Source: Epibacterium ulvae
GTDB taxonomy: Bacteria; Pseudomonadota; Alphaproteobacteria; Rhodobacterales; Rhodobacteraceae
Direction of reading: 5' to 3'
DNA length: 64,000 bases
Assembly (NCBI RefSeq): GCF_900102795.1
Contig: NZ_FMWG01000008.1
Span: forward strand, 124,001 to 188,000
Shown: one piece after another, positions 35,309 to 43,981 of the stretch
Layout of the letters: every line of letters starts with the position of its first letter
How positions within the stretch are numbered: position 1 is the stretch's first letter
Position numbers and translations under genes: made by a program
The notes under the pieces: model-generated
The model's input: only the letters and a program-made list of their open reading frames with translations
The model's database searches: none
Told to the model about the DNA's origin: nothing

Positions 35309-36415
35309 TCAGTGGGGGCGTGCCCGATTGCTAAGGAGCGCGCCGAGCGGTGTGTTTGACGGCACCACAAGCGGCGTGGCGGTTGTGCGCGTGTCGCGGG
35401 GAGCTGGTGCATCAGAGCGCAGGCTGGTTTCGCCTTTGGGGTCTGCCTGCAATTCTTCCTGTCGCAATTCCCGCGCGGACAGGCCGTGGGCTGTGCGAAA
35501 GGCGCGGGCAAAACTGGATTGCGAGGTAAAGCCCGTGGCCATTGCGACCTCGATCAAAGGCAGATCTGAGTCTGTGACCAGCCGTCGGGCTTCGGCCATG
35601 CGCAATTGCAGATAGTGATCCTGTGGCGTTGTGTTCAGGCGCAGGCGAAACTGCTGCTGCAGGCTGCGGGGGCTGGTGCCCAGTTCCTCGGCAATCTGGG
35701 CGAGGGGCAGGGGATCGTCCAGCGAGGCTTCCATAAGCGCGTTTGCTTTGGCGGTGAGCGCATTGTGCTTGTGTCCACCAAGGCGGCTTTGCGGGCGGGC
35801 TGCTGTGGCTTCGCCGTCGTAAAGAAACAGCCCGGCCACGCGCGCCGCAAAACCGGCCCCATGGCGGGCGCTGATCAGATGCAGCATCATTTCAACTGCA
35901 GGCGTTGCTCCACCAGAGGTCATGCGCCCTTCTGAGACGACAAAGCGATCTGTGCTGCTGTTCACATTGGGAAAGCGGCTGGCAAAGTTTTCCAGATCTT
36001 CCCAATGGGTGGTGGCGGTGTGCCCGTCTAGCAGGCCAGCTTCGGCGAGAAGCCAGGGGCCGCCATCAATACCTGCGATGGTTGCACCGCTGGCCGCAAT
36101 TCGGCGCAGGCCCGCCAGCAGGCTGGGTGTTGCATGCCGCGCAAGCTGAAAGCCTGCAACCACGATCAGAAGATCGCAGCCATCCAGCCGGGCCAGAGGA
36201 AAACTGGGCACGGTGAGGCCTGAGGTCAGCATCGGGGTTTCATCTGTGGCGCTGATATAGTCCCAATCAAAGGCGGGACGACCGGCCAGACGATTGGCAG
36301 CGCGCATGGGATCTACGGCGGCTGCGAAAGACAAAGTATTGCTTTCATCAAGCACCAGAACGGCGGTTTTCAGCGGCTGGTGTTCAGGCTGAAGGATGTT
36401 TTTTGCGGATTTCAT
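35309..36415 (-). CDS. GlxA-type (DJ-1/PfpI-AraC) regulator, probably of carnitine genes
   Basis: This 368-residue regulator has an N-terminal DJ-1/PfpI-like amidotransferase fold (AVLVLDESNTLSFAAAVDPM; IAGIDGGPWLLAEAGLLDGH, where the usual Cys is Gly) and a C-terminal AraC HTH (PLPLAQIAEELGTSPRSLQQ and IEVAMATGFTSQSSFARAFR). This group includes CdhR and GbdR, which respond to carnitine and betaine. It is divergent from the BKACE and carnitine dehydrogenase genes, suggesting it activates them. The start is ATG 36415; 36418 is a TTG. No clear Shine-Dalgarno sequence. Confidence 0.9.
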   Translation of the reverse strand: MKSAKNILQPEHQPLKTAVLVLDESNTLSFAAAVDPMRAANRLAGRPAFDWDYISATDETPMLTSGLTVPSFPLARLDGCDLLIVVAGFQLARHATPSLLAGLRRIAASGATIAGIDGGPWLLAEAGLLDGHTATTHWEDLENFASRFPNVNSSTDRFVVSEGRMTSGGATPAVEMMLHLISARHGAGFAARVAGLFLYDGEATAARPQSRLGGHKHNALTAKANALMEASLDDPLPLAQIAEELGTSPRSLQQQFRLRLNTTPQDHYLQLRMAEARRLVTDSDLPLIEVAMATGFTSQSSFARAFRTAHGLSARELRQEELQADPKGETSLRSDAPAPRDTRTTATPLVVPSNTPLGALLSNRARPH

Positions 36416-36536
36416 CAAGTACGATTCGCATGTTGTAAACTGTCTGCCCTAAGGCTGCGCCACTGTGCTGGGAGTCTCAAACAGGAATCCGGGGATCACT
36501 CTGGGGATAAATCATAGGAAAAGGGGGTATATTGCG

Positions 36537-37454
36537 ATGTCGCTGAAAATGAACCGTGAGGTCTTCATTACATGTGCTGTTACCGGGTCGGGGGCGACGC
36601 AGGATCGCAGCTCCCATGTGCCGCGATCCCCGGCTGAAATAGCGACCAGCGCGATTGCTGCGGCCAAGGCGGGGGCGGCGATTGTGCACTGTCATGTGCG
36701 CGATCCTGACACGGGTGCGCCCTCGCGGGATCTGGCGCTGTATCGTGAGCTGACAGAACGCGTGCGCGAGGCGGATGTGGATGTGGTGTTGAACCTAACC
36801 GCAGGCATGGGGGGTGATATGGTGTTTGGCGACGTCGAAGCCCCTTTGCCGCTGCGGCGGGATGGTACGGATATGATCGGAGCAAGTGCGCGCGTTGCCC
36901 ATGTGGCGGAATGTCTGCCTGAGATCTGCACGTTGGATTGTGGCACGATGAACTTTGCCGAAGCGGATTATGTGATGACCAATACGCCGGGCATGTTAAC
37001 TGCGATGGGGCGCATGATGACCGACCTTGGTGTCAAGCCCGAGATCGAAGCCTTTGATACTGGGCATCTTTGGTATGCAAAACATCTGGTGAAACAGGGT
37101 ATTCTGGAGAGACCGGCCCTGGTGCAATTGTGCATGGGGGTGCCCTGGGGGGCGCCAGATGACCTGAACACCTTTATGGCGATGGTGAACAATGTGCCGC
37201 AGGATTGGACCTTTTCGGCCTTTTCACTGGGGCGCAACCAGATGGCCTATGCGGCGGCGGCAGTGCTTGCGGGGGGGAATATCCGGGTTGGGCTGGAGGA
37301 TAATCTATGGCTCGACAAAGGAGTGCTGGCGGAAAACTGGCAGCTGGTCGAGCGCGCGGCAAATCTGGTTGAAAACATGGGCGCGCGGGTGATTGGGCCG
37401 GAAGAGGTGCGTAAGCGGCTTGGCCTTGTGAAACGTGCACCACTTGCGCGCTAA
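36537..37454 (+). CDS. 3-keto-5-aminohexanoate cleavage-type enzyme (BKACE), predicted dehydrocarnitine cleavage
   Basis: This 305-residue TIM-barrel enzyme belongs to the beta-keto acid cleavage enzyme (BKACE) family. It starts MSLKMNREVFITCAVTGSGA, has the metal ligands in HCHVRDPDTGAP (His51, His53) and later segments NLTAGMGGDM, GTMNFAEADYV and GLEDNLWL. In the carnitine route such enzymes convert 3-dehydrocarnitine and acetyl-CoA to betainyl-CoA and acetoacetate. The next gene encodes the dehydrogenase that produces that substrate, supporting the assignment. AGGGGG precedes the ATG at 36537 by about 9 bases; a longer GTG frame from 36465 is less likely. Confidence 0.88.
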   Translation: MSLKMNREVFITCAVTGSGATQDRSSHVPRSPAEIATSAIAAAKAGAAIVHCHVRDPDTGAPSRDLALYRELTERVREADVDVVLNLTAGMGGDMVFGDVEAPLPLRRDGTDMIGASARVAHVAECLPEICTLDCGTMNFAEADYVMTNTPGMLTAMGRMMTDLGVKPEIEAFDTGHLWYAKHLVKQGILERPALVQLCMGVPWGAPDDLNTFMAMVNNVPQDWTFSAFSLGRNQMAYAAAAVLAGGNIRVGLEDNLWLDKGVLAENWQLVERAANLVENMGARVIGPEEVRKRLGLVKRAPLAR

Positions 37455-37474
37455 GCGTTTCAAGCAAGGTATAT

Positions 37475-37509
37475 GCGCCGGGCTGCCCCATCGAGGGGCC
37501 TCCCGGCGC
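37475..37509. repeat. Nested hairpin between the BKACE and carnitine dehydrogenase genes
   Basis: GCGCCGGG (37475-37482) pairs with CCCGGCGC (37502-37509), and inside it GCCCC (37485-37489) pairs with GGGGC (37495-37499). The structure is strong but lacks a T-tract. It lies in the 116-base gap of the predicted carnitine operon and could stabilise or attenuate the transcript. Confidence 0.65.
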
Positions 37510-37570
37510 TGGATCTTGCGCGGGGCGCAGATCCAATTGGCATTCTCTGGTAAGTACGGGGCAAGATGAA

Positions 37571-39052
37571 ATGAGAGCAGCGATTATTGGCGGTGGCGTC
37601 ATTGGCGGCGGTTGGGCCGCGCGCTTTTTGTTGAATGGCTGGGATGTGCGGGTTTTTGATCCGCATCCGGATGCTGCGCGCAAGATGGGTGAGGTGCTTG
37701 AAAATGCCCGCAGAGCCTTGCCGGGTTTGGGAAATGTTGTGCTGCCGCCTGAAGGTACCTTGACGTTTTGCGGGACGTTGCGTGAGGCGCTTTCTGGCGC
37801 GGACTGGGTGCAGGAGAGCGTGCCGGAGCGGCTTGATTTGAAACAGACGGTGTTGGCTGAGGTGCAGGCGCATGTTGATCCCACAGCGATCATTGCCTCG
37901 TCAACGAGCGGCTTTAAGCCGTCTGAGCTGCAGCAGGGGGCGGTGCGCCCGGAACAGATTCTGGTCGCGCACCCGTTTAACCCGGTTTATCTGCTGCCCG
38001 TGGTGGAGCTGGTGCCCGGTGCCGGGACTGCGGAGGCGACGCTCACCCGAGCAAAAGGGATCATTGAGGGATTGGGCATGTATCCGCTGCATGTCCGCAA
38101 GGAAATTGACGCCCATATCGCGGATCGGTTGCTGGAAGCGGTGTGGCGCGAGGCTTTGTGGCTGGTGCGTGACGGGATCGCCACGACCGAAGAGATCGAC
38201 AACGTCATTCGCTACGGCTTTGGGTTGCGCTGGGCTCAGATGGGATTGTTTGAGACCTATCGAATTGCTGGTGGTGAAGCGGGGATGAAGCATTTCATGG
38301 CGCAGTTTGGGCCTGCATTGAAATGGCCCTGGACCAAATTGATGGATGTGCCAGACTTCACGGATGATCTGGTGGATCTGATCGCGTCGCAATCAGATGC
38401 GCAATCGGGGCACCTGTCGATCCGCGCGTTGGAACGGGTGCGGGATGATAATCTTGTGGCGATGATGCGTGCGCTTGCGGCCAATGATGCAGGCGCAGGT
38501 GCTTTGCAGAACGCGCATGATCGCAAAGGCCTGCCGGCGGCCGGGTTGGCGGCCACGCTGGAAGATTTGAAGGATCTGACGCAGCCCGTGTTGACACAGA
38601 ACCGTGTGATCCCGCTGGATTGGACGGATTACAACGGCCATATGACAGAAAGCCGATATCTGGATGCGTTTGCGCAAGCCACCGACCGGTTTATGGAAAT
38701 CATTGGGTGTGATGCAGCCTACATTGCGGCGGACGGGAGCTTTTTCACCGCTGAAACGCATTTGCGCCATTTGGACGAAGCCCATGCGGGAGATCCGATC
38801 ACGGTTCACACGCAAGTCTTGTTGGCTGAAGGCAAAAAGATGCAGCTGTGGCATGAAATGCGGCGCGGCGATACGATGCTGGCCACCGCAGAGCATATGC
38901 TGTTGCACGTGAATCTTCAAACCCGGCGTGCAAGCGATCCTAGGCCTGATCTGGCGGCAAATTTACAACGGATCAGCAAGGCGCAAGCTGGATTGCCCCG
39001 GCCCGAGGGGGCTGGGCGTGCGGTGGGGGCGGCACGGTCGCCTGTTAGCTAA
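37571..39052 (+). CDS. lcdH: L-carnitine 3-dehydrogenase fused to a hotdog thioesterase
   Basis: This 493-residue protein is a two-domain fusion. Residues 1 to about 320 are an NAD-dependent 3-hydroxyacyl-CoA-dehydrogenase-like domain with IIGGGVIGGGWAARFLLNGW and IIASSTSGFKPSEL, then AHPFNPVYLLPVVELVPGAG. Residues about 335-460 form a hotdog thioesterase (LDWTDYNGHMTESRYLDAFA). The pattern fits L-carnitine dehydrogenase with a betainyl-CoA thioesterase at its C-terminus, known from rhizobia and relatives. Together with BKACE it would carry carnitine to 3-dehydrocarnitine, betainyl-CoA and betaine. The last about 30 residues are low-complexity and end in the convergent XRE gene (8-base overlap). 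Confidence 0.9.
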   Translation: MRAAIIGGGVIGGGWAARFLLNGWDVRVFDPHPDAARKMGEVLENARRALPGLGNVVLPPEGTLTFCGTLREALSGADWVQESVPERLDLKQTVLAEVQAHVDPTAIIASSTSGFKPSELQQGAVRPEQILVAHPFNPVYLLPVVELVPGAGTAEATLTRAKGIIEGLGMYPLHVRKEIDAHIADRLLEAVWREALWLVRDGIATTEEIDNVIRYGFGLRWAQMGLFETYRIAGGEAGMKHFMAQFGPALKWPWTKLMDVPDFTDDLVDLIASQSDAQSGHLSIRALERVRDDNLVAMMRALAANDAGAGALQNAHDRKGLPAAGLAATLEDLKDLTQPVLTQNRVIPLDWTDYNGHMTESRYLDAFAQATDRFMEIIGCDAAYIAADGSFFTAETHLRHLDEAHAGDPITVHTQVLLAEGKKMQLWHEMRRGDTMLATAEHMLLHVNLQTRRASDPRPDLAANLQRISKAQAGLPRPEGAGRAVGAARSPVS

Positions 39053-39905
39053 TCTCTGCCTTTAGGGCTTCAATGTATCCCGGAAACGCGCGGGCCGTGA
39101 CATCGGCCTCGCGCACTAGGTGATCAAAGTGGCGGGTAAAGGTTTCAATACGGCTGCGATCGCGAAAGGCCATATAGTGACTGCCCGCATAAAAGACGCA
39201 CAGCAAAGGACCAAAGACCGTGACCGGCGCTGAGTAAAGACGCTTCGCATCAAATAGATAGATCCGCAGCCGCGGGTAGAGCTGCTCTGCGAGGTCGGCA
39301 AAGTGCTGAAGCTGCGCCAGACGCAGATCTTTGGGCAGACCCTGATAATAGCCGGTTGCCTTTGCAAAGGTTTCCAATTCGTAGACGGGCAGGGCAATTT
39401 CATGATCCGATTGGGTTTGCCGCATGAGTTCAAGCCGGTCCTGTGAGGCGCCGATGGCCTGATCAGCGCTGCGTCCCAGATGCGGGGCGTATTCCCATTC
39501 CAAGACCGCGCGGGTTTTCAGCATGTCGGGCAGGGCAGCTGGCACGTGGCGGATTTTGTAGCCCTCGGCCTCAAGATACCATTGCAGGATACGTTCATCG
39601 ACCAAAGCGCGGGGCGCTTCGCTGAGGCTGAGGCTCATGGCGAGCAATTCTGCCGCGCTTTCGGGGCGGTCTGACAAAGAAAGCAGCCAGTCTGCGGACA
39701 CCCCAAGGGCAGCAGCGCAGCTGCCCACGACATGGGCGTTTGGCAATCGCGCGCCATCATCGCTAAGCAGTTGCGAAATTGTGGAACGGTCGACGCCAAT
39801 GTCGCGGGCGAGGGCGCTTTGATTGGTGTTGCTGCGTTCCATCGCTTGTAAAAGGCGTCGGCGAAACTGTTCAGATCTTACGCGTTTGTCTACTTTATTC
39901 ATCAT
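39045..39905 (-). CDS. XRE family transcriptional regulator
   Basis: This 286-residue regulator has an N-terminal helix-turn-helix (residues about 14-70: QFRRRLLQAMERSNTNQSAL, ARDIGVDRSTISQLLSDDGA) and a long C-terminal ligand or effector domain of unknown type with many aromatic residues (IRHVPAALPDMLKTRAVLEW, VTVFGPLLCVFYAGSHYMAF). It is convergent with the carnitine dehydrogenase gene, overlapping its 3' end by 8 bases, and divergent from the DUF2061 gene. Its target is not obvious from the sequence. Confidence 0.85.
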   Translation of the reverse strand: MMNKVDKRVRSEQFRRRLLQAMERSNTNQSALARDIGVDRSTISQLLSDDGARLPNAHVVGSCAAALGVSADWLLSLSDRPESAAELLAMSLSLSEAPRALVDERILQWYLEAEGYKIRHVPAALPDMLKTRAVLEWEYAPHLGRSADQAIGASQDRLELMRQTQSDHEIALPVYELETFAKATGYYQGLPKDLRLAQLQHFADLAEQLYPRLRIYLFDAKRLYSAPVTVFGPLLCVFYAGSHYMAFRDRSRIETFTRHFDHLVREADVTARAFPGYIEALKAEIS

Positions 39906-40014
39906 GTGTTTTATTTTGTCACAGTTGCTAAAATTTGTGAACTAAATTCAGAATAGTGCACAGTGCGCATCTGTTCTACTTTTGGATGAAATCAAAAAAG
40001 AACACGAGGCGCAG

Positions 40015-40215
40015 ATGGAAACCACAAAAAGATCTTTGACCAAAGCGGTGATCTGGAATGTGATCGGGCTGATTACGATGGGCCTTGTCGGGTTTCTGGC
40101 AACGGGATCTGTGATGCTGGGCGGGGCCACAGCGCTGATCAACACCTGCGTCGGGTTTTGCTGCTACATCGTCTATGAACGGATCTGGTCGCGCATCCTA
40201 TGGGGCCTGAAATAG
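40015..40215 (+). CDS. DUF2061 small membrane protein
   Basis: This 66-residue protein starts METTKRSLTKAVIWNVIGLI and has two membrane helices separated by a short loop (ITMGLVGFLATGSVML, ALINTCVGFCCYIVYERIWS), ending RILWGLK. It matches DUF2061, sometimes found fused to or beside sulfate-assimilation genes. The ATG at 40015 follows GAGG at 5 bases and is preferred over an upstream start at 39982. Confidence 0.8.
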   Translation: METTKRSLTKAVIWNVIGLITMGLVGFLATGSVMLGGATALINTCVGFCCYIVYERIWSRILWGLK

Positions 40216-40253
40216 CGCTGGAGTGTGCACGGCGCGTTTGACATAACGGCGGT

Positions 40254-41156
40254 ATGTTTATTTGGATCTTTGTATCGCTTGCCGCGGCAAGCTTTCAGAC
40301 TGTTCGCTTTATGTTGCAAAAAGTTCTGAGCAGCGTATCGCTGAGCCCGGCAGGGGCAACGTTTTCGCGATTTGTGTATTCTGCGCCGTTTATTCTGGCG
40401 CTATTGTTTCTATATCTGCAGCAAAGCGGGCAGGCGGTGCCTTCCCTTACGGGACAGTTCTGGGTCTATGCGACGATTGGCGGGCTGGCGCAGATCCTTG
40501 CAACGGTCTGTGTGGTTGCGCTGTTTAAACAGCGCAATTTTGCGGTTGGGATCACGTTTAAAAAGACAGAGGTGATTCAAACTGCGCTTTTGGGGTTGGT
40601 TGTGCTGGGCGATCAGATGAGCCTTGGCGCCTGGGGGGCTATTCTGGTTGGGCTTACGGCTGTCCTGATCTTGTCCAAATCGCCTGATGGGCAGGGAAAA
40701 TGGTGGCAGAACCTAACCAATCGGGCCTCGCAATTGGGGCTGGGGTCAGGGATCCTGTTTGCCTTTTCTGCGGTTGGGTATCGGGGTGCTTCGTTGCAGT
40801 TGGGGGATCTGGATGCGGCGTTGCGTGCAGGGATCACACTGGCGATCGTGGTGTGTCTGCAGACGACAATGATGCTGTGTTGGCTTTTGCTGCGAGATCC
40901 CAATGAGATCAAACGGGTCTGGCAGGCGCGGCGCGTGGCGATTTGGGTTGGGCTGACCAGTATGGGCGGGTCATTTTGCTGGTTTTGGGCCTTTAGCCTG
41001 CAAAACGCAGCCTATGTCAAAGCGGTTGGGCAAGCTGAATTGCTACTATCGCTTTTGGCTTCTGTTTTGTTCTTTAAGGAAAAAATCACCCAGCGCGAGA
41101 TCGTTGGAATGGGCTTGTTGGTGATTTCTATTCTGGGGTTGGTTCTGGCGCTGTAG
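40254..41156 (+). CDS. DMT (EamA) family transporter
   Basis: This 300-residue protein has about ten membrane helices in two EamA repeats (start MFIWIFVSLAAASFQTVRFM; second repeat near AIWVGLTSMGGSFCWFWAFS and VGQAELLLSLLASVLFFKEK). DMT proteins export or exchange small metabolites; no substrate can be assigned. Its 3' end overlaps the convergent NUDIX gene by 29 bases. It follows the DUF2061 gene by 38 bases and may be cotranscribed with it. Confidence 0.88.
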   Translation: MFIWIFVSLAAASFQTVRFMLQKVLSSVSLSPAGATFSRFVYSAPFILALLFLYLQQSGQAVPSLTGQFWVYATIGGLAQILATVCVVALFKQRNFAVGITFKKTEVIQTALLGLVVLGDQMSLGAWGAILVGLTAVLILSKSPDGQGKWWQNLTNRASQLGLGSGILFAFSAVGYRGASLQLGDLDAALRAGITLAIVVCLQTTMMLCWLLLRDPNEIKRVWQARRVAIWVGLTSMGGSFCWFWAFSLQNAAYVKAVGQAELLLSLLASVLFFKEKITQREIVGMGLLVISILGLVLAL

Positions 41157-41859
41157 CCCCCTTGAGGCGCAGGAACAGACTTTCTTCATCATCGTTTTTG
41201 AAAAACGGCACGCTTGCCGGCGGGGTGAGGTCTGGGAGTCGGGCGCTCACCTCTGCCAGAACCACCTGGGTTATGAAGGGCAGATCAAACTGGCGCACCT
41301 TGCTGAGCGGGATCCACTGCAGATGCGAGAGTTCATCTGAGGCTGCGGTGAAATCATCCAAGTCAGACGCAATTGCGCTGGCATCCAAAAGGAAAAACCG
41401 TGCGTCAAAGCGGCGGGGGCGACCGGGTGGTGTGATGGCGCGAAACACAAATTGCAGGGCCCCGGCTGTGGGTAAATAGCCTTGTTCCGCAAAACTTTGC
41501 CAATCTGCAGGAGGAGGGACAGACCAGTGGCCGGGATGGCCCAGAACAAGGCCTGTCTCTTCCCAGAGTTCACGAATGGCGGCAACCGCTAAGGCAGGGG
41601 CCAAGGCAGGATCTGACTGATCTGAAAGCTGGCGCAGGGTTTGTGCGGATAGGGGCGTGGCCAGCGGGATCTCGGCATCCGATGCATCGACGGCACCGCC
41701 CGGGAAGACAAATTTATTGGGCATAAAGGCCGCTTGTGCCCCGCGTTGCCCCATGAGAATTTTGGGATCAACGCTTTGTGCATCGCGCAGCACGATCACC
41801 GTCGCGGCCTGACGAATGGCTGATTTATCCTGAGCTTGCGCGGGAGATGAAGCGGACAT
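41128..41859 (-). CDS. NUDIX hydrolase with an insertion in the Nudix box
   Basis: This 243-residue protein has the NUDIX fold: FMPNKFVFPGGAVDASD (about residues 45-61) and AAIRELWEETGLVLGH (about 93-108). About 35 residues separate the GG part from the REXXEE part, as in the NUDT19/RppH-like subgroup that acts on CoA or nucleotide-sugar substrates. The substrate is uncertain. Start at 41859 gives the natural N-terminus (MSASSPAQAQDKSAIRQAAT). Convergent with the DMT transporter gene. Confidence 0.88.
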   Translation of the reverse strand: MSASSPAQAQDKSAIRQAATVIVLRDAQSVDPKILMGQRGAQAAFMPNKFVFPGGAVDASDAEIPLATPLSAQTLRQLSDQSDPALAPALAVAAIRELWEETGLVLGHPGHWSVPPPADWQSFAEQGYLPTAGALQFVFRAITPPGRPRRFDARFFLLDASAIASDLDDFTAASDELSHLQWIPLSKVRQFDLPFITQVVLAEVSARLPDLTPPASVPFFKNDDEESLFLRLKGATAPEPTPE

Positions 41860-41897
41860 GTGGCCTCCGAAAAATGGATGCCATCATAGGGCGTGAC

Positions 41898-42290
41898 TTA
41901 GTCGTCTTTGTCAAATCCATGCATTTTGCGCGCCCACTGATAGGCGATGACCATGCCCTTCATACGGGGCAGCAACAACAGGGAAGAGACGATGCAGCCT
42001 AAGCTGAACACAGAAAATGTGACCCATGGGTTTGGTTGCCATTCAAAGTAAACCACATGCATGATTGGGGCCATCAGGTGGCCAACGATCAGAATGGTCA
42101 GATAGGCAGGACCATCATCAGCGCGCGCTTTGCTGAGGTCCAACCCGCAATTGCCGCAGGTCTCGTTGACCTTGAGATAAGAATGCAAGGCCCGCCCTTC
42201 GCCACAGCGGGGGCAACGGCAACGCCAGCCTTTAAAGAGGGCTGGTTTTAATGGGCGGTCGGCAGCGTCTGTCGCGACGATATCTGACAT
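41898..42290 (-). CDS. DUF983 family membrane protein with zinc-ribbon
   Basis: This 130-residue protein starts MSDIVATDAADRPLKPALFK and carries CRCPRCGEGRALHSY and CGNCGLDLSKARADDGPAYL, two CxxC pairs (zinc-ribbon-like), followed by two membrane helices (YLTILIVGHLMAPIMHVVYF, FSVFSLGCIVSSLLLLPRMK). DUF983 is of unknown function, often near cytochrome oxidase genes, but here its neighbours are a NUDIX hydrolase and an EF-hand gene. An in-frame extension to 42590 has no family match and is rejected. Confidence 0.85.
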   Translation of the reverse strand: MSDIVATDAADRPLKPALFKGWRCRCPRCGEGRALHSYLKVNETCGNCGLDLSKARADDGPAYLTILIVGHLMAPIMHVVYFEWQPNPWVTFSVFSLGCIVSSLLLLPRMKGMVIAYQWARKMHGFDKDD

Positions 42291-42497
42291 GTGATCATTC
42301 CTATTGTTTCGCTCTATGTGGGGCAAAGAGACCTGCGAAAAAAGAGGTAGAGCGACTGTGCGGCGGGATGCCGCAGCGAGGCAAGCATAAATTTCTGAAT
42401 TTTTTGCGACGGAAGCCGTCAGTTGCTGCGTTTTAGCCTGTGTAGAGAGCAGCACAGGGCTGCTTTGTGAGATATTTTGAGCCGAAGGAGAGGCGAT

Positions 42498-42971
42498 ATG
42501 AACAAGGTAAAGCTTATGGCAGTGTTGGTAACGGCGGCAAGCATTGTGGCAACCGGAGCTGTGATCGCGAAACCGGGCGGCGCAGGGCATCAGCGGCTTG
42601 GGTTTGAACAGATCGATACAGATGGGAATGGAGAGCTTTCACGTGCAGAGCTGGATGCCGTAAAAGCGGCACGGTTTTCGGCAACAGACAGCAACGGAGA
42701 TGGGCAATTGAGCCTGGAGGAAATTTCAGCAAAGGGGAGTGAGCGGGCCGCAAAACGGGCTGAAAAGATGATGAAACGGCTTGATTCCAATGAAGATGGC
42801 CAGTTGAGTCAGGACGAGCTTTCGGCAACGGGACGAGAAGGCCGTATGTTTGCGCGCTTGGATGCGGACAAAAGTGGTGCTATCTCAAAACAAGAGTTTG
42901 AAGAGGCGCGTAAACATCGCCATCACAAGAAACATCCCAAGGGAGATGCGGCCCAGACGGGGCAAAATTAA
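42498..42971 (+). CDS. Secreted EF-hand calcium-binding protein
   Basis: This 157-residue protein has an N-terminal signal (NKVKLMAVLVTAASIVATGA) and four EF-hand loops: DTDGNGELSRAE, DSNGDGQLSLEE, DSNEDGQLSQDE and DADKSGAISKQE. The C-terminus is rich in His and Lys. It opens a four-gene run with an ECF sigma factor, a single-pass protein and a CnrX-like sensor. AAGGAGAGG precedes the ATG by about 6 bases. Calcium binding is certain only as a motif prediction; the link to the sigma factor is inferred from context. Confidence 0.88.
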   Translation: MNKVKLMAVLVTAASIVATGAVIAKPGGAGHQRLGFEQIDTDGNGELSRAELDAVKAARFSATDSNGDGQLSLEEISAKGSERAAKRAEKMMKRLDSNEDGQLSQDELSATGREGRMFARLDADKSGAISKQEFEEARKHRHHKKHPKGDAAQTGQN

Positions 42972-43026
42972 CTGCTGAAAGATGTCCAATGGATCACAAC
43001 ACCTTGCAAGAAGGAGCGCCCAACAC

Positions 43027-43617
43027 GTGGGGGCTCCTATGAAAGAAGCGAACCGTCTGACCGACGATGCGCTTTTGGTGTTGTTTGCCAATGGTGATCC
43101 AGATGCCGCAGGCGCGTTGACGGATCGGCTGATGCCGCGGGCCTTTGGCGTTGCCTTGCGGGTTCTGGGCAATCGTGCCGAGGCCGAAGATATCACCCAA
43201 GAGGCGATGATGCGCCTGTGGCGTATGGCGCCGAATTGGCAGTCGGGGCAGGCCCAAGTTTCAACATGGGTGTATCGTGTTGTGATGAATCTGTGCATCG
43301 ATTTGAAGCGCCGACAGCGTGGCGGTTTTCTGGATCTTGATGCCGTGCCCGAACCCGAGGATGATGCAAAAAGCGCAGTCGATCAGTTGCAGGAAAACGC
43401 ACGTTTTGATGCGTTGCAGGCTGCCCTGATGCAATTGCCACCACGCCAGCGTCAGGCAGTGGTTTTGCGCCATCTAGAGGATTTGTCTAATCCTGAGATT
43501 GCGGCGATTATGGAGATTGGTGTCGAAGCGGTGGAAAGCTTGACCGCGCGTGGGAAACGGGCTTTGGCCAAGGGGCTGCAAAGCAGGCGTGCGGAACTGG
43601 GGTATGCAGATGGATAA
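43027..43617 (+). CDS. ECF RNA polymerase sigma factor
   Basis: This protein of about 196 residues has sigma region 2 (ALTDRLMPRAFGVALRVLGN and AEAEDITQEAMMRLWRMAPN) and region 4 (LPPRQRQAVVLRHLEDLSNP, with GVEAVESLTARGKRALAKGL). It is encoded directly after the EF-hand gene. Start choice is uncertain: GTG 43027 has AAGGAG at 10 bases, ATG 43039 is an alternative, and ATG 42982 lacks a ribosome site. The next two genes look like an anti-sigma-type membrane protein and a periplasmic sensor, as in CnrH systems. Confidence 0.85.
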   Translation: MGAPMKEANRLTDDALLVLFANGDPDAAGALTDRLMPRAFGVALRVLGNRAEAEDITQEAMMRLWRMAPNWQSGQAQVSTWVYRVVMNLCIDLKRRQRGGFLDLDAVPEPEDDAKSAVDQLQENARFDALQAALMQLPPRQRQAVVLRHLEDLSNPEIAAIMEIGVEAVESLTARGKRALAKGLQSRRAELGYADG

Positions 43618-43981
43618 GCAAGACGACATTTCTGATGATGCGTTAGATGCGCTGTTTGCTACCGCCCGAGCACAGCCACCTTCGATGCCGGATGCGTTAA
43701 AGCAGGCCGTTCTTGCGGATGCCGCAAGTGTTCAGCACAATCTGGTGAAAGAGGCGCGCAATCAGTCTGCAACGCCGACCGAAGGCTGGCGACTTGTGGT
43801 TGATATGTTGGGCGGTTTCTTGGGGGTAGCCGGGCTGGCGACGGCCTGTGTCGCGGGGCTTTTGATTGGGCTTTCTCCGCCGGGGGTTTTTGCGGACCCA
43901 GAGGTATGGGCAATTTTTGACACTGCGTTGCCCGTGGATAGTTTTGATTTGGCAGACGTCTTTGCCGAGGACATAGAATGA
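43610..43981 (+). CDS. Single-pass membrane protein, candidate anti-sigma factor
   Basis: This 123-residue protein has a hydrophilic N-terminal half (MDKQDDISDDALDALFATAR), one membrane helix in the middle (GGFLGVAGLATACVAGLLIG, about residues 67-87) and a short acidic tail. No known domain is recognisable. The position between the ECF sigma factor (8-base overlap) and the CnrX-like sensor, with a cytoplasmic front half, fits a CnrY-like anti-sigma factor; this is inference. It may carry a misleading dihydroorotate dehydrogenase label in databases. Confidence 0.65.
   Translation: MDKQDDISDDALDALFATARAQPPSMPDALKQAVLADAASVQHNLVKEARNQSATPTEGWRLVVDMLGGFLGVAGLATACVAGLLIGLSPPGVFADPEVWAIFDTALPVDSFDLADVFAEDIE

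Noticed and set aside
42291-42590. N-terminal extension of the DUF983 frame by 100 residues
   Set aside because: The added residues have no family match and cover the promoter region of the divergent EF-hand gene; the ATG at 42290 gives the normal protein.
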